NCBI GenBank assembly: GCA_900469955.1
Contig: UBYX01000019.1
Span: 19,619-83,618, forward strand
Direction of reading: 5' to 3'
Length of the DNA: 64,000 nucleotides
From: Hyphomicrobiales bacterium
Lineage (GTDB): Bacteria > Pseudomonadota > Alphaproteobacteria > Rhizobiales > Rhizobiaceae
Part shown: positions 1 through 10,061 of the stretch, piece by piece
Layout: each line of letters opens with the position of its first letter
Numbering within the stretch: the first letter of the stretch is position 1
Program-made: the position numbers and the translations under genes
Notes under the pieces: generated by a model
What the model was told of the DNA's origin: nothing
The model's database searches: none
Seen by the model: only the letters and a program-made list of their open reading frames with translations

Positions 1-870
1 GCAGCCATGCGGGATACCGTCGGGCGGCCCGATGCACCGGTGCTGATCGATCAGGAGGGGGGCCGCGTACAGCGAATACGCCCCCCCATGATCGAGCGTT
101 ATCCGTCTGCCGCCGCTCTCGGGGAGCTTTACAGACGGGACCGCGAGCAGGGACTGCGCGCTGCATGGCTGATGTCGCGTCTGCACGCTTTCGACCTCAT
201 CAAGCTCGGCATCAGCGTCGACTGTCTGCCGGTACTCGATGTGCCGATCGAGGGCGCAAGCAACGTGATCGGCGATCGCGCCTACGGCTTCGATCCGAAG
301 ACCGTATCCGACATGGGCAGGGCTGCGGCGGAGGGACTGAAAGCCGGTGGTGTACTGCCGGTCATGAAGCATATCCCGGGCCATGGGCGCGGCATGGCGG
401 ATTCCCACCATGAGTTGCCGGTCGTGGCCGCCTCGCGGGCCGAACTTGAAGCGCACGACTTCCTGCCCTTCATCGCCCTCAAGGACGAGCTGATGGCGAT
501 GAGCGCTCATATCGTCTTTACGGCAATCGATCCGGATGAACCTGCGACCATTTCCCGAAAGGTGATTGAGGAAATCATCCGCGGCCATATCGGCTTCGAC
601 GGCCTTCTGATGTCCGACGACACATCGATGAACGCCCTGAAGGGTACGATCGGAGAGCGTGCGGCGAGAATCGTTGGGGGCGGCTGCGATATTGTCTTGC
701 ATTGCAACGGCGTCATGGAAGAAATGAGGGCCGTGGTGAAGGAGGCGATCCCGCTCGCCGGCGAGGCGCTCAGGCGCGCCGAAGCGGTCGAGAGAGCCTT
801 AGGGCCAGGTGACGGGGCTGACGAATCGGCTCTGCGTGCCGAGTTTCATGGGTTGCTTGCCGTCTCCTGA
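1..870 (+). CDS. nagZ: Beta-N-acetylhexosaminidase NagZ (5' truncated by window edge)
   Basis: Glycoside hydrolase family 3 enzyme that removes GlcNAc from 1,6-anhydro-muropeptides in cytoplasmic peptidoglycan recycling. The frame is open from base 1, and family members are about 335-340 residues, so roughly 50 N-terminal residues lie outside the window; the ATG at position 7 is internal. Visible signatures are the substrate loop KHIPGHGR (about residue 123 of the visible part) and SDDTSM, which holds the nucleophile Asp (about residue 206). NagZ heads the block scpA-scpB-tatABC, an order I know from rhizobia. The gap to scpA is 30 bp, so they are probably co-transcribed. Confidence 0.93.
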   Translation, partial: AAMRDTVGRPDAPVLIDQEGGRVQRIRPPMIERYPSAAALGELYRRDREQGLRAAWLMSRLHAFDLIKLGISVDCLPVLDVPIEGASNVIGDRAYGFDPKTVSDMGRAAAEGLKAGGVLPVMKHIPGHGRGMADSHHELPVVAASRAELEAHDFLPFIALKDELMAMSAHIVFTAIDPDEPATISRKVIEEIIRGHIGFDGLLMSDDTSMNALKGTIGERAARIVGGGCDIVLHCNGVMEEMRAVVKEAIPLAGEALRRAEAVERALGPGDGADESALRAEFHGLLAVS

Positions 871-900
871 CGGCGCGGCGGGGCAGGGCGAGGTTGAGGA

Positions 901-1749
901 ATGGCCGTGACGACATCGCAGAATGCCATTCCGATGGACAAGCTGTGGCAGGAGCCGGAAAGGGCCGCGGACGATCCGGCGCTGGTGATCGATGTCGGCG
1001 GGTTCGAAGGTCCGCTCGACCTGCTGCTACATCTCGCCCGCAACCAGAAGGTCGATCTGGCCCGCATTTCCGTTCTGGCGCTGGCAGAGCAATATCTCCA
1101 GTTCGTGGAGAGTGCCAGGCGGGTGCGCATAGAGCTGGCGGCCGATTATCTCGTCATGGCGGCCTGGCTGGCATATCTGAAATCCAAGCTCCTCATACCG
1201 CAGCAGGCTAGGGGTGACGACGGTCCGAGCGGCGAGGAGATGGCGGCAACGCTTGCTTTCCGCCTGAAGCGGCTGGAGGCGATGCGGGAAGCGGCGACGC
1301 GGCTCGTCAATCGCAACCGGCTGGGTCGCGACGTGTTTGCCCGGGGGGCGCCTGAGCATATTCCGCATCGCGTGCAGTCTGCCTATGATGCCTCGCTCTA
1401 CGATCTGCTCTCCGCCTATGCCAATCTGCGGCAACGCGGCGCCGTCACGCAGGTGACGATCGAGAAGCGCAAGGTCTGGTCGTTGGCGGATGCCCGCAAC
1501 CTGTTGACCCGGATGCTCGGCGAAATTGCCGACTGGACAGCGCTGCAGCACTATCTGTTGCCCTATCTGCCGCCGGAGGATCGGATCACCGCGACTGCGA
1601 GCGCCTTTGCCGCCTCGCTGGAACTGGTGCGCGAGGGCAAACTTGAAATGCGCCAGGACGGAGCATTCCAGCCGATCTACCTGCGCAAAGGGCAACCCTT
1701 AGGGACGACGAAGCCCGTGCTGCAAGCCGTTGCAGGAGACGTCGATTGA
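901..1749 (+). CDS. scpA: Segregation and condensation protein A
   Basis: Kleisin subunit of the SMC-ScpAB condensin that compacts and segregates chromosomes. The 282-residue product has the diagnostic N-terminal run FEGPLDLLLHLARNQKVD (from about residue 38) followed by the helical SMC-neck binding region AEQYLQFVE and YLVMAAWLAYLKSK. The C-terminal winged-helix segment (about 210-275) contacts the SMC cap. The roughly 35 residues before the kleisin motif are poorly conserved, so a slightly later start is possible. Its stop overlaps the TTG start of scpB, which indicates translational coupling. Confidence 0.95.
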   Translation: MAVTTSQNAIPMDKLWQEPERAADDPALVIDVGGFEGPLDLLLHLARNQKVDLARISVLALAEQYLQFVESARRVRIELAADYLVMAAWLAYLKSKLLIPQQARGDDGPSGEEMAATLAFRLKRLEAMREAATRLVNRNRLGRDVFARGAPEHIPHRVQSAYDASLYDLLSAYANLRQRGAVTQVTIEKRKVWSLADARNLLTRMLGEIADWTALQHYLLPYLPPEDRITATASAFAASLELVREGKLEMRQDGAFQPIYLRKGQPLGTTKPVLQAVAGDVD

Positions 1750-2462
1750 CGCCTGACGAAGATAATGATCAGCCGATGCTGGAAGCCGACGAAGGCGAAA
1801 CCGAGCCGATGTCGCTGATCGAGGTCGAGCGGATAGCGGAAGCTCTGGTCTTTGCCTCCGCCGAACCGGTCCCCGAAGCCTTCCTTTCCGAACGCCTGCC
1901 GCGCGGCACGGATGTCGGCGCGGTGATGCGCCGGCTGATGGAGGCCTATGCGCCCCGCGGCGTCAATCTCATCAGGACCGGCGACCGTTGGGCCTTCCGC
2001 ACGGCCGCGGACCTCTCCTTCGTCATCCGCAAGGATGAGAACGAGGCGAAGAAACTATCGCGTGCGGCGCTCGAAGTGCTTGCCATCATCGCCTACCACC
2101 AGCCGGTCACGCGGGCCGAGATCGAGGAGATCCGCGGCGTTCAGACCTCCAAGGGCACGCTCGATGTGTTGATGGAAGCGGGCTGGGTGCGCTTCCGCGG
2201 CCGCCGCAGGACGCCGGGGCGCCCGGTGACGCTCGGCACGACGGTGGAATTCCTCGACCATTTCGGCCTGGAGGAACTGCGCGATCTGCCGGGTCTCGAC
2301 GAATTGAAGGGGGCGGGACTTCTCTCCGGCCGTATCCCGCCGGGCTTTGCCATACCGATCCCGCAAAATGTCGACGATCTCGCCGAAGATGAAGATCCGA
2401 TCACCCAGCTCGACCTCGAGGAGCTTGGGCTCTTGACACCTGGCGGAGAAGCGGACGAATAG
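1746..2462 (+). CDS. scpB: Segregation and condensation protein B
   Basis: Dimeric winged-helix partner of ScpA in the SMC complex. The 238-residue protein has the first winged helix from about residue 25 ([20 protein letters not shown] region) and the second around [24 protein letters not shown] (about 108-131), the most conserved part of the family. The C-terminal tail (about 190-238) is acidic and probably disordered. The start taken is TTG at 1746, which overlaps the scpA stop by four bases. An ATG ten codons further in is the alternative. Confidence 0.93.
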   Translation: MTPDEDNDQPMLEADEGETEPMSLIEVERIAEALVFASAEPVPEAFLSERLPRGTDVGAVMRRLMEAYAPRGVNLIRTGDRWAFRTAADLSFVIRKDENEAKKLSRAALEVLAIIAYHQPVTRAEIEEIRGVQTSKGTLDVLMEAGWVRFRGRRRTPGRPVTLGTTVEFLDHFGLEELRDLPGLDELKGAGLLSGRIPPGFAIPIPQNVDDLAEDEDPITQLDLEELGLLTPGGEADE

Positions 2463-2511
2463 CGTCGAACTGTAAAAACGGCCCGGACTGCGGGTGCAAA
2501 CGGGCATTGTG

Positions 2512-3606
2512 ATGACCATACAGGCGGCCAGCGGGGAGACCAGACGAAAGACCGGCGTTACGTTCGCTTCCCGCCTGGCCTTCGAGGACATCCGGCATTC
2601 CTACCATGGGAAAGAAACGATTCGCGGCATCTCGCTTGCGGCCGAGCCCGGCGAAGTCCTGTGCCTTCTTGGGCCGTCCGGTTCTGGGAAGACGACCTTG
2701 CTGCGGATTGCCGCCGGTTTGGAAGCCCAAAGCCATGGCCGGATCGTCATCGACGGTCGCGAAGTGGCCGGTCCTCAAGATTTTCTGCCTCCGGAAAAAC
2801 GTGGCGTCGGGCTGATGTTCCAGGACTTCGCGCTTTTTCCGCATATGACGGTGCTGGAAAACGTCCGCTTCGGATTGACTGCGCTGTCCGCGAAAGAGGC
2901 GGTCGCGGAAGCCGGAGCGGCGTTGGAGCGCGTCGGCTTGTGGCATCATGCGACAAAATATCCCCACGCTCTCTCAGGCGGGGAGCAGCAGCGCGTTGCG
3001 CTTGCCCGTGCGCTTGCTCCCAGGCCGGGCGTGCTCCTGATGGATGAGCCCTTTTCCGGCCTCGATTCCAGGTTAAAGGATACCATCCGGACCGATACTT
3101 TGACGATCCTGAAGGAAAGCCGCGCAACGGCGATCGTTGTCACGCATGATGCCGAGGAGGCGATGCGGATGGCAGACCGGATCGCGCTTCTGAAGGATGG
3201 ATGCCTTGTGCAACTGGGCGCACCGGCGGATCTCTACAGCAGCCCTTGCAGTTTGTTTGCCGCAGCTTTCTTCTCTGAGATCAACGAGTTGTCGGGTATC
3301 GTGCGAAATGGCGTGGTGGAGACGCCGCTAGGGACGGCGCCGGCAGGAGGGTTGGCTGAAGGCAGTACGGTTTCCGTAGCGGTAAGATTGTCCGACGTCG
3401 ATGTTGCCGCTGAAGGGGGCGCTATCGAGGCCCGTATCCTGTCGCGCAGGTTCCTCGGCGTCGTGGAATTGCTCACTCTCGCGGTTGCCGGAACAGACGA
3501 TCCGATCCGCGCCAGGGTTCGCGCCGGACGGCTTGCGCCGGGGGTAAACGACGTCGTCATAACAGTCGCTCCCCGAGACATTTTGGTGTTTGAAAAAGAA
3601 CCATAA
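2512..3606 (+). CDS. ABC transporter ATP-binding protein, FbpC/PotA type, without partner genes
   Basis: ATPase subunit of an import-type ABC transporter of the iron(III)/polyamine/sulfate class. Walker [10 protein letters not shown] (about residues 54-62), Q-loop FQDFALFPH, signature [16 protein letters not shown], Walker [13 protein letters not shown] and the H-loop TH are all intact. A C-terminal extension from about residue 240 fits a TOBE-like regulatory domain. The ATG at 2512 is preferred over GTG codons at 2494 and 2509. No permease or binding protein lies nearby: the gene sits alone between scpB and tatA, so the substrate cannot be inferred. Partners must be encoded elsewhere, or the gene is a relic of an insertion. 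Confidence 0.85.
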   Translation: MTIQAASGETRRKTGVTFASRLAFEDIRHSYHGKETIRGISLAAEPGEVLCLLGPSGSGKTTLLRIAAGLEAQSHGRIVIDGREVAGPQDFLPPEKRGVGLMFQDFALFPHMTVLENVRFGLTALSAKEAVAEAGAALERVGLWHHATKYPHALSGGEQQRVALARALAPRPGVLLMDEPFSGLDSRLKDTIRTDTLTILKESRATAIVVTHDAEEAMRMADRIALLKDGCLVQLGAPADLYSSPCSLFAAAFFSEINELSGIVRNGVVETPLGTAPAGGLAEGSTVSVAVRLSDVDVAAEGGAIEARILSRRFLGVVELLTLAVAGTDDPIRARVRAGRLAPGVNDVVITVAPRDILVFEKEP

Positions 3607-3645
3607 AGGGCTTACATCGATAATACGTTTCTTATGGAGTAGACT

Positions 3646-3867
3646 ATGGGTTCTTTTAGTGTGTGGCACTGGCTGATCGTTCTGGTCATCGTGCTCGTTC
3701 TCTTCGGACGCGGCAAGATTCCGGAATTGATGGGCGACGTCGCAAAAGGCATCAAGAGCTTCAAGAAGGGCATCACCGACGATGATGCTTCCGAGGCAAA
3801 TGGTACGACGACCGCAAAGACGGTCGATCACAAGCCGGACGAGGCCAAGGAAACGACCCGGTCCTGA
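3646..3867 (+). CDS. tatA: Sec-independent protein translocase TatA
   Basis: Pore-forming subunit of the twin-arginine translocase, which moves folded proteins across the inner membrane. The 73-residue product has one N-terminal membrane helix (about 7-23), the hinge FGRGKIPEL and an amphipathic helix [12 protein letters not shown], followed by a short polar tail. The Shine-Dalgarno GGAG lies just before the ATG. It is followed after 33 bp by tatB and then tatC, the standard operon. Confidence 0.97.
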   Translation: MGSFSVWHWLIVLVIVLVLFGRGKIPELMGDVAKGIKSFKKGITDDDASEANGTTTAKTVDHKPDEAKETTRS

Positions 3868-3900
3868 TAACGGGGACCGGGCTCCAGGAGCCTCATTAGC

Positions 3901-4611
3901 ATGCTTGATATCGGCTGGACCGAGCTACTTGTCATTGCGATCGTTCTTATCGTCGTCGTAGGTCCCAAGGACTTGCCGCCCATGCTGAGGGCGTTTGGCA
4001 AGATGACGGCCAATTTGCGCAAGATGGCGGGTGATTTTCGAACGCAATTCGACGAAGCATTGCGCGAATCGGAGCTTGATGACGTCCGCAAGACGATCTC
4101 CGATGCGCAACGCCTGAACCCGACCAACGCGCTGCGGGACGCCATCAATCCGCTGCGGCAGATGGGCGAGGAGATCAGGGCTGACCTGCAGAAGACGACC
4201 CATGTGTCGACGGCTGATGCCGTTCCGACCGACATCGAGGCTCGACAAGCGGTAGAGGGGGTTGCGACCGGCGAGACAGCAGCCGAAGCGGCAGCCGCGG
4301 CAATTTTTCCGGCACCGGCCATGACCCTGCCATCGACCGCGCCGCCGATCTCTGCGCCAGCCTCGGCGCCTATCCAGCCCGCAGTTGCAGCCGCCGAAGC
4401 TCCGGCCGAAAAGCCGAAGCCGACCCGCAGGACCGCCGCCAAAACCAAGCCTGCTGCGGCTGAACCGGTAGCCGCGGCCGTCGCGGCTCCAAAGCCATCG
4501 CGCAGCCGTGCTGCAAGACCCGCCCCGCCGGCTGCCGAGGAGGTTGCCGTCAAAGCGCCGGCTCGCAAACGCGCGACGAAGAAGACCGATACGCCGAAGG
4601 GTGACGCATGA
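3901..4611 (+). CDS. tatB: Sec-independent protein translocase TatB
   Basis: TatB forms the twin-arginine signal receptor with TatC. Residues 1-20 (MLDIGWTELLVIAIVLIVVV) form the membrane helix, followed by the hinge GPKDLPPMLR and an amphipathic helix. From about residue 110 the protein becomes a long Ala/Pro/Lys-rich tail, common in alphaproteobacterial TatB and probably disordered. A clear GGAG precedes the ATG by about 12 bases. The stop overlaps the tatC start as ATGA. Confidence 0.95.
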   Translation: MLDIGWTELLVIAIVLIVVVGPKDLPPMLRAFGKMTANLRKMAGDFRTQFDEALRESELDDVRKTISDAQRLNPTNALRDAINPLRQMGEEIRADLQKTTHVSTADAVPTDIEARQAVEGVATGETAAEAAAAAIFPAPAMTLPSTAPPISAPASAPIQPAVAAAEAPAEKPKPTRRTAAKTKPAAAEPVAAAVAAPKPSRSRAARPAPPAAEEVAVKAPARKRATKKTDTPKGDA

Positions 4612-5432
4612 GCGGTGACTACCAGGACAAACCGCAGCCGCTGATGGAACATCTGATAGAGCTGCGCACCCGCCTGATGTGGTCGATCGGGGCATTTTTT
4701 GTCGCGTTCGTGGTCTGCTTCTTCTTCGCCAAGCAGCTCTTCAATCTGCTCGTCGTCCCGTACAAATGGGCGGTCGTGTGGGCCGGACTCGATCTGGCGA
4801 AGTCCGAGCTGATCTATACGGCGCCGCAGGAGTTCTTCTTCACCCAGGTGAAGGTGGCGATGTTCGGCGCATTGGTGATCGCCTTTCCGGTTATCGCCTC
4901 GCAGCTTTACAAGTTCGTGGCACCGGGGCTCTACAAGAACGAGCGGGCGGCCTTTCTGCCGTTCCTCGTCGCGTCCCCGATCCTTTTCCTGATGGGCGGC
5001 GCGCTGGTCTATTTCTTCTTTACGCCGATGGTCATGTGGTTCTTCCTCGCCATGCAGCAGGCGCCGGGGGAGGGCGATGTCGCCATCTCGCTGCTGCCGC
5101 GGGTGTCTGAATATCTGAGCCTGATCATGACGCTGGTTCTGTCCTTCGGCCTGGTCTTCCAGCTTCCGGTCGTCACGACTCTGCTCGCGCGTGTCGGGCT
5201 CCTGACCAGCCAGTGGCTCCGGGAAAAGCGCAAGTTTGCGATCGTCCTCGCCTTTGTGGTCGCCGCCGTGCTCACGCCACCGGACCCGATGTCTCAGATC
5301 GGCCTTGCGCTGCCAACCATCCTTCTCTACGAGATTTCCATCTACGCCGCACGACTCGTCGAGCGCAAACGTGCTGACCAAGCCCTTGCTGAGCAAGCCT
5401 CTTCGGACGTTGCGGAGACGGAAAAGGCTTAG
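4608..5432 (+). CDS. tatC: Sec-independent protein translocase TatC
   Basis: Polytopic core of the Tat translocase that recognises the twin-arginine signal. The 274-residue product has the cytoplasmic N-terminus [11 protein letters not shown] with the conserved glutamate and arginine, then six hydrophobic segments, and the conserved periplasmic region around [19 protein letters not shown] and [13 protein letters not shown]. The ATG overlaps the tatB stop (ATGA), so translation is probably coupled. The C-terminal 30 residues are charged and cytoplasmic. Confidence 0.97.
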   Translation: MSGDYQDKPQPLMEHLIELRTRLMWSIGAFFVAFVVCFFFAKQLFNLLVVPYKWAVVWAGLDLAKSELIYTAPQEFFFTQVKVAMFGALVIAFPVIASQLYKFVAPGLYKNERAAFLPFLVASPILFLMGGALVYFFFTPMVMWFFLAMQQAPGEGDVAISLLPRVSEYLSLIMTLVLSFGLVFQLPVVTTLLARVGLLTSQWLREKRKFAIVLAFVVAAVLTPPDPMSQIGLALPTILLYEISIYAARLVERKRADQALAEQASSDVAETEKA

Positions 5433-5485
5433 CCTCCCGGTCCTGCTTGCGAGTTGGCGGCATCACGCTTCAGAGGCAAGGAACG

Positions 5486-6769
5486 ATGCTCGATATCAAG
5501 TGGATCCGGGAAAACGAGGCGGCTCTGGACGAAGCGCTGAGGAAGCGCGGAGCAGAGCCTATGGCGGCAACGCTTCTGGCCCTCGACGACAAGCGCCGTT
5601 CTGTCATCCAGAAGCTGCAGGACATGCAGTCCCGCCGCAACGCCGCCTCCAAGGAGATCGGGATCGCGCTCGGACAGAAGAATTCCGAGCTTGCCGAGAA
5701 GTTGAAGGCCGAGGTCGCGCAGATCAAGGACACGATGCCCGCCGCCGAACAGGAGGAGCGGGAGGCCGTTGCCGCGCTTGACGATGCCTTGTCCCGCGTC
5801 CCCAACATTCCGCTCGATGACGTTCCGGTCGGCAAAGACGAGCACGATAACGTCGTGAAGCACGTGGTCGGCGAGAAGCCGCGCTGGAACCACTCCGCCA
5901 AGGAGCACTTCGAGATCGGAGAAGCGCTCGGCTACATGGATTTCGAGCGTGCCGCCAAGCTTTCCGGTTCACGTTTCACGGTCCTCACGGGCCAGCTCGC
6001 CAAGCTCGAGCGTGCCCTCGGCCAGTTCATGCTCGACATGCACACGACCGAGCATGGCTATACGGAGGTTTCATCGCCGCTGATGGTGCGTGATGAGGCC
6101 ATGTACGGTACCGGGCAGCTGCCGAAGTTTGCTGAGGATCTGTTCAGGACGACCGATGGCCGCTGGCTCATTCCGACCGCCGAAGTGACCCTCACCAACC
6201 TGGTGTCGGGGGAGACGCTGGAGCAGGAAAAGCTGCCGCTCCGCTTCACCGCACTGACGCCGTCGTTCCGCTCGGAGGCGGGTTCGGCCGGCCGCGATAC
6301 CCGCGGCATGCTGCGCCAGCATCAGTTCTGGAAGTGTGAGCTGGTGTCGATCACCGATGCCGACAGCTCGATCGCCGAGCACGAGCGGATGACCGAATGC
6401 GCCGAGAATGTCCTGAAACGGCTCGGATTGCATTTTCGCACGATGACGCTTTGCACCGGCGACATGGGGTTCGGCGCGCGCAAGACCTACGATATCGAGG
6501 TCTGGCTGCCGGGCCAGGATACCTATCGCGAAATCTCCTCCTGCTCCGTTTGCGGCGATTTCCAGGGCCGTCGGATGAACGCCCGCTATCGGGTCAAGGA
6601 TGACAAGAACCTCAAATTCGTGCACACGCTGAACGGTTCCGGCGTTGCCGTCGGGCGGTGCCTGATCGCGGTCATGGAAAATTACCTCAACGAAGACGGA
6701 TCTATCAGCGTTCCGGACGCCCTCCTGCCTTACATGGGCGGCATCACGAAGATCGAGCGGGCGAACTGA
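5486..6769 (+). CDS. serS: Seryl-tRNA synthetase
   Basis: Charges tRNA-Ser (and usually tRNA-Sec) with serine in the cytoplasm. The 427-residue protein starts [18 protein letters not shown], has the long antiparallel coiled-coil arm (about 30-105), class II motif 2 as [17 protein letters not shown] and motif 3 as [15 protein letters not shown]. The ATG at 5486 is chosen over an upstream in-frame codon at 5447 because the family begins here. The gene is 53 bp after tatC, and its stop overlaps the surE start by one base. Confidence 0.97.
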   Translation: MLDIKWIRENEAALDEALRKRGAEPMAATLLALDDKRRSVIQKLQDMQSRRNAASKEIGIALGQKNSELAEKLKAEVAQIKDTMPAAEQEEREAVAALDDALSRVPNIPLDDVPVGKDEHDNVVKHVVGEKPRWNHSAKEHFEIGEALGYMDFERAAKLSGSRFTVLTGQLAKLERALGQFMLDMHTTEHGYTEVSSPLMVRDEAMYGTGQLPKFAEDLFRTTDGRWLIPTAEVTLTNLVSGETLEQEKLPLRFTALTPSFRSEAGSAGRDTRGMLRQHQFWKCELVSITDADSSIAEHERMTECAENVLKRLGLHFRTMTLCTGDMGFGARKTYDIEVWLPGQDTYREISSCSVCGDFQGRRMNARYRVKDDKNLKFVHTLNGSGVAVGRCLIAVMENYLNEDGSISVPDALLPYMGGITKIERAN

Positions 6770-7539
6770 TGCGTATCCTGCTGACCAATGACGACGGCAT
6801 CCATGCGGAAGGTCTTGCGGTGCTGGAGCGCATCGCGAGACAACTTTCCGACGACGTCTGGATTGTCGCGCCGGAAACCGACCAGAGTGGCCTTGCGCAT
6901 TCGCTGACGCTTTCCGAGCCGCTGCGCCTTCGCAAGATCGGTGAAAAGCACTTTGCCTTGCGCGGCACGCCGACCGATTGCGTCATCATGGGCATCCGCG
7001 AGATCCTGCCGGAAAAACCGGACCTCGTGCTTTCCGGCGTCAACGACGGCGCCAACATGGCCGACGACGTGACCTATTCGGGAACCATCGCCGGCGCGAT
7101 CGAAGGCACGCTCCAGGGTGTGCGTTCCTTTGCTCTGAGCCAGGCGGTGCGCCGCGAGAACGGTCGCTTCGCACCGTGGGAGGTGGCGGAGTCCTTTGCG
7201 CCGGACCTGATCCGGAAGCTGAGCGACGTGGAACTGCCTGATGGCACGTTCCTCAACCTGAACTTCCCGAATTGCGAACCGAAGGATGTCCAGGGCGTCG
7301 AGGTGACCTCCCAGGGCAAGCTCGATTTCGGCCTGACGATCGATGCCCGCAACGATGGCCGGGGCCTGCCTTACTACTGGCTGCGTTTCGGCGAACGGAA
7401 GGGCCATTTCCGTGACGGAACCGATATTCAGGCTCTCAAGGAAAACAAGATCTCCGTGACGCCGCTTAAGCTGGACCTGACCGATCATTCGGTTCAGGAT
7501 CGTGTGGCCAAGGCGTTGGGATTTGGAGCGACCGATTGA
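6769..7539 (+). CDS. surE: 5'-nucleotidase SurE
   Basis: Metal-dependent nucleoside monophosphate phosphatase with a role in stationary-phase survival. The 256-residue product starts [16 protein letters not shown] with the metal-binding NDDG, followed by the conserved SGVNDGANM and the serine of [11 protein letters not shown] (about residues 100-113). It overlaps serS by one base (TGATG) and pcm by four bases. The surE-pcm pairing is widely conserved and links the two as damage-repair genes. Confidence 0.96.
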   Translation: MRILLTNDDGIHAEGLAVLERIARQLSDDVWIVAPETDQSGLAHSLTLSEPLRLRKIGEKHFALRGTPTDCVIMGIREILPEKPDLVLSGVNDGANMADDVTYSGTIAGAIEGTLQGVRSFALSQAVRRENGRFAPWEVAESFAPDLIRKLSDVELPDGTFLNLNFPNCEPKDVQGVEVTSQGKLDFGLTIDARNDGRGLPYYWLRFGERKGHFRDGTDIQALKENKISVTPLKLDLTDHSVQDRVAKALGFGATD

Positions 7540-8189
7540 AATCGGGGATGGTCGAAAAGGAAGGCTTCGCGGCGCTGGTGCTGCGTCTCAGGTCGGAAGG
7601 AATTTCCGACCTCGATCTTCTGACGGCCGTCGAGCAGACGCCGCGTTCGCAATTTGTCCCCGCGCCCCTGGCGGACGACGCCTATTCCAGCCGCACCGTT
7701 CCGATCGACTGCGGATCCTTCATGGAAGGCGCTGATCTCGCCGTCAGGCTTCTGCATCGCCTGCAGGTCAAGCCGGGCCACCGGGTGCTCGAAATCGGCA
7801 CGGGCAGCGGGTTTACCGCAGCGGTCATGGGTCGCATCGCGGAGCGGGTTCTGAGCGTCGAGCGTTACCGCACTTTGGTCGCCGCCGCGCAGGAGCGCAT
7901 GGATGCCCTGGATCTGCGCAATGTCGTCGTGCGCCAGGCCGACGGCAGCAACGGCATGCCGGGTGAGGGCACTTTTGATCGCATCTTCGTGACGGCCGCC
8001 TTTCCCTCGCTGCCGCGCTTTTATGCCGAGCAACTTACCCATGGTGGCTCGATGGTGGCGCCGCTGATGATCGATGAAGAAACCTGCATGATGACGCGCC
8101 TCACCAAGACAGGCAGCCGATTCGAGCGGGAGGATCTGTTCACGGCGCCCTATCTGCCGATCATTCCGCACGTAGCCGCGGCTCTCTGA
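7536..8189 (+). CDS. pcm: Protein-L-isoaspartate O-methyltransferase
   Basis: SAM-dependent enzyme that starts the repair of isoaspartyl residues in aged proteins. The 217-residue product contains the family loop with the conserved serine in [13 protein letters not shown] and the SAM-binding motif [16 protein letters not shown] (about residues 83-97). The start is read as TTG at 7536 because a GGAG lies about six bases upstream and the codon overlaps the surE stop. An ATG four codons later (7548) is possible but has a poorer ribosome site. Confidence 0.93.
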   Translation: MKSGMVEKEGFAALVLRLRSEGISDLDLLTAVEQTPRSQFVPAPLADDAYSSRTVPIDCGSFMEGADLAVRLLHRLQVKPGHRVLEIGTGSGFTAAVMGRIAERVLSVERYRTLVAAAQERMDALDLRNVVVRQADGSNGMPGEGTFDRIFVTAAFPSLPRFYAEQLTHGGSMVAPLMIDEETCMMTRLTKTGSRFEREDLFTAPYLPIIPHVAAAL

Positions 8190-8349
8190 AGGGCGCGAGT
8201 TGCCTCTTGTTCCATGGCCCGGATCGCCTCCGGCGGTCATGGTTATCAATTTGACAAAAAAATCGATGCAAGGCTGCCGCCTTAACCGGGCGGTAAGACT
8301 AACGCGCTTTAATGACTCACACGATGGTTGCGTATCTGTAGGTCGAGTC

Positions 8350-9960
8350 ATGCGTCATAAGAGTTCTCCGAAATTCGGTAAGTCAGTTGCTAAGTTCGCC
8401 GTTGCGGGGCTTCTCGCCAGCGTGGCGACGGGGTGCAGCTCGGATGCGACGCGCTTCTCGGGCCTCTTCTCCAAGTCTGACAATATCACCACGGCATCAA
8501 TCCCGCAGCGTCAGGGTGGTGGAGCGTACGGCCAGGCGCCGACGCCCCGTGCCGACCTTGCCGGGGGGCAGGCTTTGCCTCCTGTTCAGCAGAGCGACTA
8601 CGGCTCGCGAAGCGCCGCCGTGAATCAGCCTTATCCCGCAAGTTCCGGCGGTTATTCTTCGCCCGCCCGTGCAGCTTCCGCCCCGGTCGCCGTTCAGCGT
8701 TCCGAGCTTGCGGCTCCAGGCGGTTCGGCTCCGAGCTCGGTGCCTGCGGCGCGTGACCCGGTCAATCGCCAGCAAGCCCTCGCACAGCCGTTCCCGAACG
8801 GCGGCCAAGCCACCACACCAAAGCTTGCGGCCCCGGCCGCTGCGTCAGCCAAGGCCGACGGCCTGACGACCGGAACCGTAAAGCCGATGTCCGGCTGGTC
8901 CACGGTCAATGCGCCGAAGGTTACGTTGAAGCCCGGCGAGACGATAGCCACGCTCTCCAAGCGTTATGGCGTGCCGGAAAAGGAAATCCTGAAGGCTAAC
9001 GGCGGAGCGGTGGCTCCCGGCCAGAGCGTCGTGATCCCGACCTTCGGACCGGCTCGCAATTCGGCCAAGGTTGCCGCTGGCGACATCGATATTCAGAACA
9101 AGGCGCCCGCGCCGACCCAGCAGCCGGAGCAGAAGGTGGCAGTCCTTCCATCCCAGGCTCGCGACAAAGCGCTAGCGGAGCCCGCCAAGCTCACGCCTCC
9201 GGGTGGCAAGCCGATGGGCGGCACCTATACGGTCAAGCCAGGCGACACGCTTACCAAGATTGCCAGAGAAACCGGCACCTCCGTCGATCAGCTCAAGGCG
9301 GCTAACGAACTTTCCGCCGGCGGTATCCGCGTGGGGCAGACGCTGAAGGTTGCCAAAGGCTCCGCAGCGCCAGTCGCCGATCCGGTCAAGACGGCATCCA
9401 TTCCGCAGCAGCCGGCCGAAAAACCAGCCGCCTCGCCGAAGCCTGCCGTAGCCGCGGCGCCCGCTGCCGCTCAGCCGGCAACACCTGCTTCGGCACCGGC
9501 CGCCAAGGCTCCCGTCGAAACCGCGTCGGTCTCCGATGTCGAAAAGAAGTCGGATGTAGCCGCCGCTGCACCGCAGTCGACGGGCATCAGCAAGTATCGC
9601 TGGCCGGTGAACGGCGCCGTGGTCGCGGGTTATGGCCAGAATGTCGACGGAAACCGCAATGACGGCATCGATATCTCGGTCCCGGAAGGCACGCCGATCA
9701 AGGCCGCTGAAAACGGCGTGGTGATCTATGCCGGCAACGGCCTGAAACAGCTCGGAAACACGGTTCTCGTGCGCCACGATGACGGCAAGGTCACCGTTTA
9801 CGGTCATGCGGGCAATATCAACGTGACGCGCGGCCAGAAGATTACCCGCGGCCAGACGCTTGCCGCCTCCGGCATGAGCGGCGACGCCAAGCGCCCGCAG
9901 GTCCATTTCGAGGTTCGCAAGGACGCGACCCCGGTCAACCCGATTACCTTCCTTGAATAA
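8350..9960 (+). CDS. LysM/M23-domain outer-membrane lipoprotein, NlpD/DipM-like, degenerate peptidase
   Basis: Envelope protein expected to act in cell division by controlling amidases. The 536-residue precursor has a lipoprotein signal ending ...SVATGC, a long low-complexity Ala/Pro/Gln segment, two LysM peptidoglycan-binding domains (about 190-232 and 290-335), another linker, and a C-terminal M23 domain (about 416-536). The zinc site is incomplete: the usual His of the first motif is Asn437 (NDGID), and the first His of the later HxH motif is Gln (PQVHFE). As in E. coli NlpD, this suggests an activator rather than a peptidase. The ATG at 8350 is chosen because the signal peptide starts there. 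Confidence 0.9.
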   Translation: MRHKSSPKFGKSVAKFAVAGLLASVATGCSSDATRFSGLFSKSDNITTASIPQRQGGGAYGQAPTPRADLAGGQALPPVQQSDYGSRSAAVNQPYPASSGGYSSPARAASAPVAVQRSELAAPGGSAPSSVPAARDPVNRQQALAQPFPNGGQATTPKLAAPAAASAKADGLTTGTVKPMSGWSTVNAPKVTLKPGETIATLSKRYGVPEKEILKANGGAVAPGQSVVIPTFGPARNSAKVAAGDIDIQNKAPAPTQQPEQKVAVLPSQARDKALAEPAKLTPPGGKPMGGTYTVKPGDTLTKIARETGTSVDQLKAANELSAGGIRVGQTLKVAKGSAAPVADPVKTASIPQQPAEKPAASPKPAVAAAPAAAQPATPASAPAAKAPVETASVSDVEKKSDVAAAAPQSTGISKYRWPVNGAVVAGYGQNVDGNRNDGIDISVPEGTPIKAAENGVVIYAGNGLKQLGNTVLVRHDDGKVTVYGHAGNINVTRGQKITRGQTLAASGMSGDAKRPQVHFEVRKDATPVNPITFLE

Positions 9961-9986
9961 TGTAGTGCGTTTCAAGGGGACGGCGG

Positions 9987-10011
9987 AAAAGCCCGGCAGT
10001 GCCGGGCTTTT
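9987..10011 (+). terminator. Rho-independent terminator after the LysM/M23 gene
   Basis: Stem AAAAGCCCGGC / GCCGGGCTTTT with a 3-base loop and a T-rich end. It closes the plus-strand block. Because its arms begin with A and end with T, it could also stop the converging minus-strand DUF815 gene. Confidence 0.85.
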
Positions 10012-10061
10012 CTGCGTTTAAGTCGTTCTCTGCTAAGAATGGCGCCTTAACAGGCTGGCTT

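Noticed and set aside
3828..5396. Open frame of about 520 codons on the minus strand opposite tatA-tatC
   Set aside because: It is the antisense of three well-identified tat genes, with Arg/His/Asp-rich low-complexity translation and no ribosome site; a mirror of GC-rich codons.
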